A DNA stretch of 64,000 bases. Origin: Steinernema hermaphroditum (taxonomy: Eukaryota > Nematoda > Chromadorea > Rhabditida > Steinernematidae). Of this stretch, positions 45,424 to 57,435 are shown piece by piece. The notes below the pieces were generated by a model, which had not been told where the DNA came from, did no database searches, and was given only the letters and a program-made list of their open reading frames with translations. Location of the stretch: positions 4,836,001-4,900,000 of the forward strand of contig CM059625.1 of the NCBI GenBank assembly GCA_030435675.1. Direction: 5' to 3'. The position numbers and the translations under genes are program-made. Every line of letters starts with the position of its first letter. Position 1 is the first letter of the stretch.

Positions 45424-47666
45424 CTATCGACGATAGCCACGACTGGATGGAGATTTAGAACGAGAACGACCCCTAAACACAGCAAAATTACAAGCATAAA
45501 AATTTTAGACCTGAAACCTACCGCTTATAAGAATCACGCCGATCGCAGTGGCGACGGTCCCGCTTGTCAAAATCATGATCACGTCGGCTTCGATCGTAAC
45601 GGTCATAATCGTTGCGAATTCGAAGGCGTTCCTCCTTGTGATGCCGACGACGGTCAGAACGACTTCCAGAGGTGCGTGGGTGTTGGTCCCGAGACGTCCG
45701 CTCGGTATCCGACTCATCACACGAGCAAATCTGATCTTCACCTTCACTACAGGAGCAGGAACAGCTGAAACATGATCACTAAATTAGAAACAACATACCA
45801 CCAAGCCGAACTTACGGACTTGACGCGCGTGAAGCATTATTCGCTTCAGCAACCTTCTTCGCTAAGCTCATTTTAAGCGATTCGAACTCATCGTCCGAAC
45901 CAAAATCATATTTTCCCAGATCATCGTCACCGCTTTCATCCTCTTCTTCTTCATATAGTCGGTGTAAACAGATTGGGGTCCGCAAGGTGCTCGTGGCGGG
46001 ACCGCTAGACTACCGTAGTTTTTCGTCTTTTCGCATTTTTTCAATGGGGGTTTCGTACTCCCTGTCTTTTTTCGTCATTTTCGAGCGAACTAGAGCGTTT
46101 CGCGGAAATTCCAACGTCAAATTTGTGCAGAATTAAATGCTCCATCGAATGACATGTCACTCGAGTTGCCAAATTCAATAATCGCAGAGAAATTAAGCGA
46201 TTTATGAAAAAGTGATGAATAGATACAAATAATGCTCCATTTTTGCGTTTCTAATCGTCATCATCTAAAGCTACTTCATGTTCTGATTCATCGGTGCTAT
46301 CGTCCGAATTCGCACCGTCAGTGATTTGATCGTCTAGGTGAACTTCTACGCTGTCATACTCAAGACAGCGATCTACCTCCGCAATGGAATTCTCGAAGCA
46401 TTTTTTCTGCACAACTTTGATCCAATGGGTGTTATATCAGAAGGAAAGAGGACCATGAGGTGATTTAGCGTAATCTCAAGTATCCGAGCGGTGACAAGTC
46501 AAAATAATCGCTATATCGGACCTCCTCCATCTTTCTGATCTTCTCTCTAAGCATTATTTTCTCTCATCAAGTTCTCATTTGCACTTTACAGATCATTGAC
46601 GCGCGTTTCGGAGCGTCGCAGTGCACCTGAAATCTCTAAAAGGTCAAGATTGTGGAGTCATTGAATCTGGTTGCGACTGCACCTGACTAACATACGGCAA
46701 CCGCTCTTCCTCCCTCTACGCTTCAAACAAACATTCATTCGCGCTGCCTTAGCTATTTTCCAGCGTGTTACAGCTGATGTACGGCCCACGACGCTCAAAA
46801 ATACGCATAGAATCGGGAAAATATCTCCTCTCATTACAAAGATGAGTTAATTTCTCTGCGCACACGGCGCGAAATCAAACAAATCTGTGCGCATTCGAAC
46901 GCACAGAGCTTTTGCTACATTTTCAACGTTGGAAATCCGAAAATACGCCCTCGGCATCGAGATATGCACAAATCATTCACGAAACCTGCGAATCCCATTA
47001 GGAGCGAACATCTGATTCTTACTAACAGCGCCAATTTCGTGTCAGGACGCGTACCCCAATCCGTTTACATCGACTATATTTGTGAGCCTTGCGGTGAAAT
47101 TCTTCTTCACCATCACAGTATTCGGATTCAATCACGTCGATTGATCTCTTGATACCCTTCTTCTTACGGCCAAATTCATCAAACTCATCGTCTCTATTTC
47201 GTGATATATATTCAACGTCTTGACGATCCATGTAACCACCGCCATAGCCTGTTCGGGCCTTACAACTGCCAAATCTCTGTGCTTTGCAGACGTTGCAAGC
47301 CTTTCGACGTGCCCAATTCACATTGTTACACCTAAGAACAGAGAGAAACATATGAATGCAAACAGTTGATTGACGTACTCCATGCACACCCAATCGTACG
47401 GTGAAAAAAATCCCTTCGATTGTTCTGCAGCATGCGGACCGATTCGGTTGACAGCATAAAGCTTCACACGCGGCTTTTCTAAACAGAGACGAAGAATGAA
47501 AAGCCCACTAAATGATGGGCAAACCCTTTCCACAACTTCTGCATGATGTGTACGATTCTCTGTTGATAAATGCACATTTGGAATCAACGCACGCCCATTC
47601 ATCTTCTTTCACAGCACGACGAGAAGCGGCTCCAGCCGATAAACTAGCGCCATCTTCAGAAGGCAT
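45424..47666 (-). pseudogene. ZRANB2-like copy C, interrupted by a transposon
   Basis: Exons match copy A: 47525-47666 (ATG 47664-47666), 47379-47478, exon 3 in two parts 47079-47331 and 45816-45955, 45522-45764 and 45424-45472. Both zinc fingers and the acidic middle are readable. Exon 3 is split exactly at a TA by the element at 45956-47076, after which the frame hits a stop (reads HKYSRCKRIGVRV..). Apart from the insertion the exon 3 parts add up to the same 393 nt as copy A. The last exon is 27 nt shorter than in copy A. The 3' half (45470-45955) appears identical to copy A, while the 5' half carries several substitutions, so the duplication is recent or was homogenised by gene conversion. 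Confidence 0.9.
45956..47076. mobile_element. TA-flanked inverted-repeat DNA transposon, 1,121 bp
   Basis: The left end reads TAGTCGGTGTAAACAGATTG and the reverse complement of the right end TAGTCGATGTAAACGGATTG, continuing GGGTCCGC/GGGTACGC: terminal inverted repeats of about 28 bp with three mismatches. The TA target site is duplicated (45954-45955 and 47077-47078), and copy A shows the empty site. TA target choice is typical of Tc1/mariner-like elements. No full transposase is present. A minus-strand open segment (46251 to about 46435) contains THWIKVVQKKCFENSIAEVD and ends in an acidic DDDD tail; it may be the remnant of an internal gene. The element is probably non-autonomous. Confidence 0.88.
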
Positions 47667-48156
47667 TGTGCTCTGGAGAGCAGCGGTCAAACAGCTGATT
47701 CGTTGACCTGAAAAGAACAGTTTATTTTGAAATCAAAGCGTTGACAAAAAGATCACACCGACAACAGTTCGACATCTAATCGAGCGCAATATCGGATTCA
47801 GTAATTCTCTGATTGCAGGCAGAAGAACCGAGACAGACTGGAACTTTTCGCTGCGAGAACAAAGCATTGGCGTTTGTTGAGTAAGCAGTGTGAGGATTTC
47901 TCTGTTCGTCTGATTTCCCTTCACACCGATGCAACGGAACAGCCGCTTTTGTAGGGGTTCAATAAAAGCGAGTCGGACAATCTGTATAAATGCCCCCCGG
48001 AGTCACGAATGTTAAGGCTCCGGGGAAGCATGCTATCTCTCTGCTATCTATTCTCTGTCAACTCCAATACGTCGAGCATTTAGGCTCGTCAGAATACCAT
48101 CAAAAATACTATAAGCTTTGATGGTTAACAATTTTTTGCTACTTTTTGCCCTACAT
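47667..48156. repeat. Shared upstream block of the ZRANB2 copies (copy C)
   Basis: Homologous to 37919 onward; the similarity stops at CCCTACAT near 48156. It holds the hairpin at 47990-48031 with loop variant ACGAATG and unchanged stem. Confidence 0.85.
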
Positions 48157-50765
48157 ATTAGTTGATGCGGAAGCATACTATCTATATCTCTTATATATGT
48201 TCTCTACTTCCGGTCTGCTTGAGAGGGGCGACTGTTACACACTCAAAAATTAATAGCCGTTGTGCTCTCCGGATCTTTTTCTATATCCTTTACTCTCTTT
48301 TATTTTTTTCTGCTAAGCGTCCGTGGCCTGGCTTGTGGGTTTTGTGTTTAACAACGGAAGCCGGCACTAGTTTAGTTTCCGATCCCCGACACCGTGCGTG
48401 GGCTTTTAGTCGCCAACGCGCGCCAATCAGGGGTTTCGTGACGGGACATCTCAACTAGCGGTCCATCAGTCGGTCCATCAGATGGTCCACAGCGGATTCA
48501 AGTGTCCATAAAGTGCAGATCTTTCATAATTTTTGAGCGAGAAGAGATATCTTGAATGAGCTGCGTTCTCATGCATCTGATCAGCACCGTTCAGAGCCCA
48601 AAATACTGATGTTGTCATAACGGTAAAGTCGAAATAGAGTGAGTTAAGACGGTCATTGTCATATGGTCGCTTTTTAAATCAGGAAAATGTCAGGAAAAGT
48701 ATGTTATGCAAATTGGTTCGTGTACTTCATTCACCATTCAAATTCATACAGCTGTATGTGCACTTCGAGGTTCTTGTGTCAGCGAGTCAAAACAAGGCTC
48801 ACATTCCATACATCATTCTTTCCTTACCCTACCACCTACGGACTTCTTTTCTTGTCCAGTCAGTCGCCCAGCTCGTCGTGAACAAAAGCACTCTCGATTT
48901 AACTGATGATTGTACTTGGCTGGATTTACACCTGTATTCGGAAAATAAGAAGAGTTCGATTAAATGGCGTCAACTACAAAATAGAATCGAACTTCGTGGA
49001 CCGAAGAACCCATAAATAGTAAATTGTATCATTTTCTTGTCATCACCGGATCGTAGAGAAGCGCACATCATGGCCAAATCAAGTTCTCTCTCGAAGGTAT
49101 ATTGCTCTTCTCGAAAAACAACCCATCTACCGCGTAACTGCGTCTTCGAGAATCCTCTGATTAGGCGACAATTCGGGTTCCTCGGAGAACGAGAACAAAG
49201 CGTTTAAAAGGGAAAGAACTGTTCGCGGCCGCACCTTCTCAATCAGCCATGATTTACTTGAAGTTACACTCAGCGCGACCGCAACAGCCTGTGTGTGGGT
49301 GCGCACTGCAGTTGTGGAGAGAAGCTGTTGTGATCCAGTTGACTGTTTAGGTGTCGTGATTGATTTGATCGCCAGAGTAGCGTCTTTGAAAGTCGGGAAC
49401 CATTGTTCGTATATCAATATAGTGCCTGATGAATAATTTGAACGTCTCCGTTTGAATATTGTTTTTTTTAATCGAATGCAGCATGCGCACCCACTTACTT
49501 TGCTAGTTCGGAGACCTCAATGACTCTGATTTTAAGCATAATTTTCTGACCAAAAACCAAGACATACTCAGTTCTCTTTCCCAGTCTATTGTAAATCGTC
49601 CACATTATCCATTCTTTGTATGATCAAAACGTTTACATCCAGTTGGGGAAGCTCTTCTTAGGAGGTCAGTATCGCAGAATCAGAGCTGGTCATACTGATC
49701 TCTAATAAAGAGCGTCAAGTTGCCTTCGGCCGCCCAACTCAATTTCCAGGTTTCCATCAGTGTGTTTGCGCAGCGAATTATTGAAATTTGAGAGTCGCGT
49801 GGTCTGGGACATCACGAACCTCTCTTGTTTTCCTGTTTCCATCTTAAGTAGCCGAGTTTTTGAGTACAAATTGGCAGTTGTTTCCTGCCTATAGGTAATT
49901 TCGTCTAGTATAAATACAGCGCAATTCTGCGCGAATCATTCAGCTGTTTCATCGCTACCTACATGACTAGCTGGATTATAATCCGAAAGCTAGGCAAAGT
50001 GTACTTTGTGCCATCTATTTCAACCAAGAATGAATGAAATTTTGATGCTAAGATGTCATTGTTGAAGTCAGAAGCCGAATTGAATGCGTCTTTATTGTAG
50101 TAGTCTTCAAAGAACTTCAATGGACGTAAAATTCAAAGAAAATTTTAAATGTTAATGTCCCCTTGGGATATTTTACCTATTAGAATTAAAAATTGTCGAG
50201 AAAACTATGCTAAATTTGAGTTGTCCTTTCAATCAATATTCCACCTTGTGATCGTCACTTAGAGAGCCATTACTTCGACGACATAAGTCTGCAATGTGTC
50301 ATCCCGTAAATCGTTCGTAGAAGCGTCTAATCAGCGTTATCCGCAAAAGATTAGTTGACTGTCGCCAGTACGAAATGTCATTTTGGATTTAGTCTCGAAA
50401 TTGAAATGCAAATCTGCCGCAGTGGGAGCTTTAAAAAACTCCTGCATTCCATGTTCCATTGACCGTTTAAGTTATTCCATTTTGAGAGGTTCTACTATTC
50501 AATTCCCTGCTGAGAGCAGTGGAAAGTTGCAGCGCGATCTTCGATCTGTATTGTTGTTCTAATTTATTTTTTTTTCTTTGACCACAAAACATGTTTACTT
50601 TTTCTTATCGCAATATATAATCCAACGCTTCTGGAAAACATCATCATAATGCCCGTTGCTTGTTCTTATCCCCTCTCTTGGCAGATATTTTCTTCTACTC
50701 CTCATAAACACGTCTTTGTTTCTCGCGCTTAGCGTTCGAACACTCAAATTTGGACGTTTCAGCTA
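48157..50765. other. Intergenic region upstream of the amino-acid transporter
   Basis: 2.6 kb with no supported exon. Two open frames (48656-49015 plus, 49127-49417 minus) have no splice context, and the first lacks an ATG. A GGTCCATCAG motif repeats three times near 48460-48490. Acceptor-like GACGTTTCAG ends at 50762, directly before the transporter ATG. Confidence 0.4.
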
Positions 50766-53445
50766 ATGTCGAAAGAACGTCAGCTGAAGTACCATGTCAA
50801 CGAACGTGGAATGCACTGGCTACTGGCCACCTTCTTCGTTATTGGCGACATCGCTGGCGGAGGTCTCATTGTACTCCCTGGTGCCCTGAAGTACACTGGC
50901 TTAACCGGAGGGATTATTCTCTTTTTCGCGATGATGGTCATCGCCAGTTACACGGCGGCCTTACTTGGTGACAATTGGGTCATTCTACAGAAGAAGTGGC
51001 CCGAATACAGAACGCACTGCCGCAAACCCTATCCTGAGATGGGTTATCGAGGGTTAGGACCTCTGATGAGGTGAGAAATGAGGTTCTGTGGCAATTGTAA
51101 ATGATGTAATCTTAGGAAATTTGTGTCCTATTGTGTGAACTTCACGCAGTTTAGCGTTGGAGTTGTCTACCTCCTTCTTTCAGCGAAGATTATTCAAGAT
51201 TCAATTCTTCTAGTTACCGGAACCCATATTACTTTTTGCTTTATGATCATCATTGTCGCGACACTCCTGCTGCCAGTCACGATGCTGAAATCACCGCAGG
51301 ACTTCTGGTAGGCGGTTAATTCTGTCATAAGTTAGCATTAATATCATACAAAAATTGGCTTAGTACAGTTATTTATTTCGCTTTTGAGCAACTTAGAATT
51401 CCGTAGTGTTCTAGTTCTAATTCTAAACAGGTGGATGGATTGTAGAGTACGGCTAACTATCACCGCACACTACGGTTTGTATATTCTATGTCCTGATCTT
51501 GGGGATGGGGAATCTTGGGGACGGAGAACTATTCTATCTTGATGGCTCTTAATTTGGTGCCGAAATGCAATGCATAGGTCATTCATGATGTTAACTGTGT
51601 GATGGACAGTGCTTGTTAGTAACCACGTCTATTGCTAAGTCGTGCCGACACGAATACACCTGTTGCTGTGGTCGTCATATATCATAGGACGTATTTCTGT
51701 TTCACGAAAATCATGAAGTGGGCTCAAGTGGTGCACAATAATGGGGACTACAACGAGCAAACTGTTTGAGTGATTGCCGCAAAAAAACGTGTTTTAAAGA
51801 ACGGAGTTGATTATGCACCGACTAGGGTAGGCATTCGAGTCAAAGTCATCGAGTAAAGTCGGAGTTCACCGAGTCAGAAAGGTCGAGAAAGGCTACATGA
51901 ACTCGATTCGAAGTGTCAACCCTAGTACCGACCCAATATACAGCTTCTAACGAAAGATGAAATTGTGTAGTTTTACTTCTTGACGATGACTTGATACAGT
52001 ACTTAGAAGCCAATAAAAAGTGCTATTTCTTTAAATGAAACACATAGTGGTTACGGGCGAAAATGAAAGCACTTTCGTCGGGATAGATCTGACACTTGAC
52101 CATTACTGAAATGATTAGAAAAAGTTCCGGAAGCCGGTATTATGCTTTTCGATTACTTCCCGATCTTCAGGCACGTGGTCGTCGCAGCAATGTTCTCAAC
52201 CGGCATCTCCTGTCTGTTCATCATCTTCGGCATATCTTCGGACTCTTCCGAATGTGCGCGCCACGCCGAGTACTCTCCAATCACCGTTGGAAGTGTCCTC
52301 ATTGGCATGGGAACGTTCTTCTTTTCATACGACGGTCACGCCGCTTTTCCAACCATCCAACATGACATGAAGGAACCGCACAAATTTGGTCGTTCAGTGG
52401 CGCTGGCCTATATAGGTGGGCGAAGCTCTACAATAGTTGCTGTAGTAAGCTGGTTTAGTGGTTACAATGGTGTACATGCCCGTTGCTATTCTCGGCTACA
52501 TCACCTATGGAAGCAGCATTGGAGAATCGATCATCGATTCAATTCAGACCCCTTGGATGCAGATGGCAGCGAACATGTTGATCGCCATTCATTGCATTCT
52601 CACTCTCGTCTTCGTCCTGAACCCATTGAATCAGGAGGCCGAAGAGTATTTTAATCTACCTCACAGTTAGGAACCAGGCAATTTATTGAATTTAACAAAA
52701 AATTACAGCTTTTGGCATTGAACGCGTCATTTGCCGCTCGACAATGATGCTGTTGACCGTGTTTGTTGCTGAGTCGGTTCCGACGTTTGGACCTCTCGTG
52801 AATCTCGTCGGAGGATCAACCATCACTTTGACTGCTATTGTCTTTCCATGTTTGTTCAATGTCTACCTCAAAGCCCAGGAACATCAAGCCGAAGATCGCA
52901 TTCCTACGCTCAGAGAGTAAGATCAAGCAAAGTAACTCAATTAAAAGACACTTTTAGGATAGTTACGAGAACTCCTAAACCGAAGCTGATTCTCATCACG
53001 GTGATCATGCGTAAGTTGAGCAAACTAAAAAATAGTTCAGCATTCGAACAACAATGAGATTTCTTCTAGTTTAGCTTTGTAGGGGGATTAGTAGACAGAT
53101 AATAGCTGACGTAAAGGAAAGCCTATTATCTAGTAACCTTTGATCTTGTATCTTGACCTTGACTAATAACCCCTCGTCTTTAATGTTATATCCTGAACCC
53201 ATAATGACCCTAGTTCGCCCAAGAAACACAAAACTACCCTGAGTTTTTCAGTGTTCGGCGCAATCGCGGGCACCGCGGCAACCTACTCGGCGATCAAAGA
53301 TCTCTCGACAACTCACTTCGCCATGCCCTGCTATATCCTTCCCTTCGTGTCGTCTGCTGACGAATCGTCGATCTCCGCTATCAGATGTTGCGGTCCATCG
53401 TATAATATCAGCTCTCGTGGAACTCCTGATGTCTGCTTTGCCTAA
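50766..53445 (+). CDS. Amino-acid transporter, AAAP/SLC36-SLC32 type
   Basis: Exons 50766-51070, 51116-51307, 52171-52415, 52459-52665, 52709-52916, 52958-53010 and 53252-53445 join in phase to 467 aa, the usual size. The first helix carries the family glycine motif (GDIAGGGLIVLPGALKY). Later helices include FVSYCVNFTQFSVGVVYLLL, IIIVATLLLPVTML, the conserved SYDGHAAFPTIQHDMKEPHK segment in the middle of the fold, GYITYGSSIGESI, and a final hydrophobic LFGAIAGTAATYSAI, about 10-11 membrane segments in all. The family moves amino acids by H+ or Na+ coupling across plasma, lysosomal or vesicle membranes; substrate cannot be read here. ATG 50766 follows TTTCAGCTA, consistent with a trans-spliced start. 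The 863-nt intron (51308-52170) is unusual among otherwise short introns. Confidence 0.92.
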
Positions 53446-53712
53446 TTGTTTATGTACAACAGCCATGTACGGGTATTTTCAATTAAATCTTTGTACCAAT
53501 GTAAACCGCTGGAATTGAAGCAATATGCAATCGGGAGTGGCTTAGATCGGATTAGTTTGTGCACTGAAACGGTTTTGTTATCAACGACAACAAAGCCTTT
53601 CCTCCTTCTTCACTACTCTTCACTGTCACAAATCGTGCGATAAAAGCGAAACCCTTCGGCTCTCAAGTGCAGCGTCGCGATTCCGCTGATTCGAATCGAT
53701 AAATGCGTTGCG

Positions 53713-53720
53713 TATAAAAG
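53713..53720 (+). promoter_or_regulatory. TATA-like box of hydroxyisourate hydrolase gene
   Basis: TATAAAAG lies 38 bp before the TTTCAG that precedes the ATG at 53759. Both spacing and the compact upstream region fit a core promoter followed by a trans-splice acceptor. Confidence 0.45.
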
Positions 53721-53758
53721 CGGTCTTAACGTCACCCTACTTGAGCATCCTTTCAGAA

Positions 53759-54513
53759 ATGATCGTTTCGGTCGCACTTTCTCTGTTTGTCCTCTCACCG
53801 TTCGCCATGGCTGCCGTGCCACACAACAGCGTTAGCTCGCACGTGCTCGACATCGCCAATGGCCGTCCGGCCGAAGGTGTGCGGACCGTTGCCTATCGCC
53901 TCGACTGCAATGGAGACAACTGGAAAGTGATTGGAAATACGTAAGTTTCAAAACCCTTAATGTTTGTTTTGAAAAATATCAGTTGAAGCCAAGCTGAAGC
54001 AGGCAGTGTTGGCTCGTGAACGAATCGGTTATTCGAATGGTCTCTTTTCTGCGGATCTCATGTCCGTTTTTCGATTACTTCGTGTACTATGAGTAAGGAA
54101 CATAAAGCGTTCTTCAGAACAAACAAATAGAAGCAGTTGAGAACACTCCCAAAAATAGAGTTTTAATGCTATGTGCTCACTGATCCATGAGATCATTCTT
54201 GAGTGTGCTTCGAAGAAGAATCTAGCGTATCCTTTGCTTTTAGATCCACCAATAGCGCCGGTCGAATCGACAACGTCCATCCTGGCGTTCCTCTTGAAGC
54301 CGGCATCTACAAACTGCGCTTCGAAACGAAGGAATATTTCAGCAAGAGTAAACAGGATACATTCTTCCCATTTGTTGAGGTGCGCGTATGAATTGGTGAA
54401 CATGTTGACACGAGATGCTTTAGGTACCTTTCGAAATCACGGACGCCACTCAACACTATCACGTTCCAATCACGCTCAGCAATTTTGGGTATTCCACGTA
54501 CAAGGGGCAATAG
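53759..54513 (+). CDS. 5-hydroxyisourate hydrolase (transthyretin-related), secreted form
   Basis: Exons 53759-53940, 54244-54379 and 54424-54513 join in phase to 135 aa. Residues 1-20 (IVSVALSLFVLSPFAMA) are a signal peptide. Signature one, SSHVLDIANGRPAEGV, contains the catalytic His; the Arg site is in NSAGRIDNV; signature two, HYHVPITLSNFGYSTYKG, has the second active-site His. The C-terminus is YKGQ where most enzymes have YRGS, a conservative Lys and a changed last residue. Family role: hydrolysis of 5-hydroxyisourate to OHCU in uric acid breakdown. Nematode homologues with signal peptides exist, so it may act in the secretory route or in a peroxisome-like compartment reached differently. 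An AATAAA lies at 54529. Confidence 0.93.
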
Positions 54514-54528
54514 AGTGACGTGTTCTTT

Positions 54529-54534
54529 AATAAA
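54529..54534 (+). terminator. Polyadenylation signal of hydroxyisourate hydrolase gene
   Basis: Canonical AATAAA, 16 nt after the stop codon; nematode 3'UTRs are often this short. Confidence 0.6.
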
Positions 54535-57435
54535 GAAGAATTGGCGTAAAGTATGAGCGATATTTCCTTCGTGCCGGTCTTGTGTTTCTTAGGTAGACGA
54601 TCGATGACACAACTGTTCAGCCCAGACTGGCCTTATTCACTTTTTGACATGTTGTTCCTGTGAATTTTATGAGTTTTTAAATCTATTTTGGTATCCCTAG
54701 CTTACGAACTTATCTTCTCGTATCAAAAAGGCTTCGAAACCCTCTCGAAACGTCTCAGGCACAGCACAGCCAAAATCATACCGCTGATGTTGATCTTCTT
54801 CCTAGCAGATTGATCAACCGTCCCATTAGTTTGCACGGATTTCGGAGAGGTCCGCGGAGCAGAATGGCGGCGCAGAATTCGGAGTTTCCGCGACGCTACG
54901 GCTACATATGGCGGCACAAATGGAGTCGGCCGGTGGTGATGTCCATCTTGGCAAGAGGGTGGAACTACGGCTCCCTGGCGTTCCAGGCCGGGAGCCGGGG
55001 CGATCATTGTCCCCACAAAAATGATCAAAAGAACCTCAGAGAGAGAGAATAGATAACCCGACCAGCCGTCACTGACACAAATGAACCGCTGGCATCTGAG
55101 GACCCAAAAGTTCGGAATTATTTTGAGAGAGGAAAGCACTTTCACCGTCTGATTATCCCAGCTCTGTGTCCGCCTCTTTTGCTACTGTCTAGTCATAGCA
55201 ACACCTTGGTACCCGACGAAAATAGTGCACCCGGCCGTTATCTTTGGCTGCTTGGTCACATTTTATTCGTACATTTTTATGGCGAAAAAAAGTTACTTCT
55301 TCCAGTCCATAAAGCAATAGGATAGAGACCTTAAAAAGGGCGATATTATATAACATACGAAGGTGAATGGAAACGCTTCACTGCCTTCAGGTTAGATCGT
55401 GTTGGATCGAGGTCTCATGTTACCCAACACTTGGCGAATGGAGGGACAGAGGGCGGGCACGTTGTGCATGCGAAGTTGTCGCAAGTTAATTCCCATGGAT
55501 CCAACGATCGTCGCCTAAAAGTTGAATGACCGTTAGTTAAGCAAACTTTGAACACCTCGATGCTTGAAAGGATTTCAATCTGCTCTCCGATCGTTCTTAA
55601 GAACTCCCTGCGTTCATCAATGGACACAAAGTTGTGTGGATTCGCGAACGCATCCATTACGTGCCAATTGATCAAGCCTCTAACTCTGTAGATCAGCTCT
55701 TCCCAGTCCCCTGAAAAGCTCATAGTCGAGTAGTTCGATTAAAATGTCTCGACATACTGGCCGATCTCCATTTTCCAAGGTGCGCATCGCGCCTCTTCCA
55801 CAGGGAACGAATGATTCGAAGTGTTCTTTCGACAACGCCACACATATTGCAGACCTAAAGTACCGGTAAAGGTCGTCTGAGTGCAGCAATTACATGCTTA
55901 TCGCCGAGCATAATACGATGATAACAGACCAAGTATAAAAGAGCGCGCGCAACACAGAGATCTAAGTGGTTTACTGCTGTAAAACGTTTGTTTACAGTTG
56001 ACTTTCCTCGACTATATCTTCTAGGTATTTTACATTAGTAATTTTTACAAGTGCTAACAAGCTTTTCGTTTTTTTCTGTGCTGACGTTCGAATGAACTCC
56101 GTTTTGGACGAAACTGTAGCGGAGGCCTGTGTTTTTTTGCCTGATAATTGGAACCGTAGTGGCTCTCAGATCTACATCAGATCCTCAGTTTCACTGCATA
56201 GAACATTGGTATCTCGTAATGGTCATATTATCCACCGTTTAGTGGTCATAAGAATAAGAAGTTCGAAGTTTTGTGTGAAATACAGAAATCTCCTTTTACA
56301 TCTCGAGGTGAACTAATTGAACTGATAAATCTCGATCAGAAAAGGTCTCGCCAAAATGCTACCTCGATAGCCAACAGATAGCCGCTGAAAGAGAGTCAGG
56401 TGCGAGCTGGAGAAGGACGTATAATGAGGGATGTACTAATATGTGCGAAACACTCATCTGCCCTCATGTTGTTTACATTTTACTTGCATAAGCGGCTGTT
56501 CGTTGCCGCGCTAATTGGCGTTAATTGGCGCCTCGAAACGTTGATTGGCGCCCGGTGTCAAAGGTGTCAGCGTAAACATGACTATTACTTCTTGTTGCCG
56601 TCGGTGCCAGCCCGGATTTAAATTTTTATGAATGCTGATGTGGCAGCTTCCGTACCGCTTCTGTCTATGATTACTGGTGCTTGATGAAAACGCAAGTATA
56701 GGGATAGGAATGTCTAAGTATCCCTATGTCGTCTTTATCGAGTGAGAAAGAACTAAATCGTTTCTGTATACCAGTATAGTAACGATATCTTTTACTGGTT
56801 TCTGAGACTGGCAATGACCGCTGATTCGTCTTCCTCTTCTACAAATCACCGTTGAGGGTAGTGCTATCTGCTAGATTGACATTAGGAGCAGAGTAGGGCG
56901 AGGCAATCTAGTCACGCCTCGCTCCGCCTTGGACGCATTTTGTTGGCTGAAACGGCCAATAGTCGCGTGCGGCGCTGGCCGACATCGAGTGAGAGCTAAG
57001 ATCTTGCAGGCAGCTAAGAACAACGAGCATTGGACTGCGGCCTACAGTAGGATTGGGAGGTGCGACGAGGCCAGATGTCCTCAACCGTCCGATATAGCTT
57101 CTCTGTCATTGCGTGACACATGAGACAACCACTTTCTTATGGACAATAACGAGTAATGGAGAAGAATGAGAGGTCTGTCCATATTTCTACATGTGACCCT
57201 TCGATCAACAAACTGCATGATGTTTATTGAAGGCGCTGTCTCACCAGAATTTATCGCTTGATCCTTTTACATCCCCGCTGGCCCCAGCTTGATCGTGGAT
57301 ACAAGATACCTCATGAACTTAGGAACTTGTTGAAATCTTTAGATTCCTTTTATAGAATATTTATACAAGATCATTTCGAATGAACGCTGATATTACAAAT
57401 ATGACAAGATTCGTTTGATTTGTACAAGACGTCTC
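54535..57435. other. Region with only weak gene candidates
   Basis: Minus strand 54723-55013 holds an open frame from an internal ATG (MIAPAPGLERQGAVVPP) with a Pro/His-rich and basic tail; no family is recognised. Minus strand 55415-55889 contains two coding-like stretches in different frames (SDDLYRYFRSAICVALSKEH and WEELIYRVRGLINWHVMDAF) that may be exons of one gene, but I could not find in-phase joins. TATAAAA at 55934 on the plus strand precedes an ORF at 56092-56316 of unknown meaning. Three ATTGGCG motifs cluster at 56514, 56524 and 56544. Confidence 0.3.

Noticed and set aside
48656..49015. 119-codon open frame
   Set aside because: Starts without ATG, has no acceptor or donor context and no recognisable motif.
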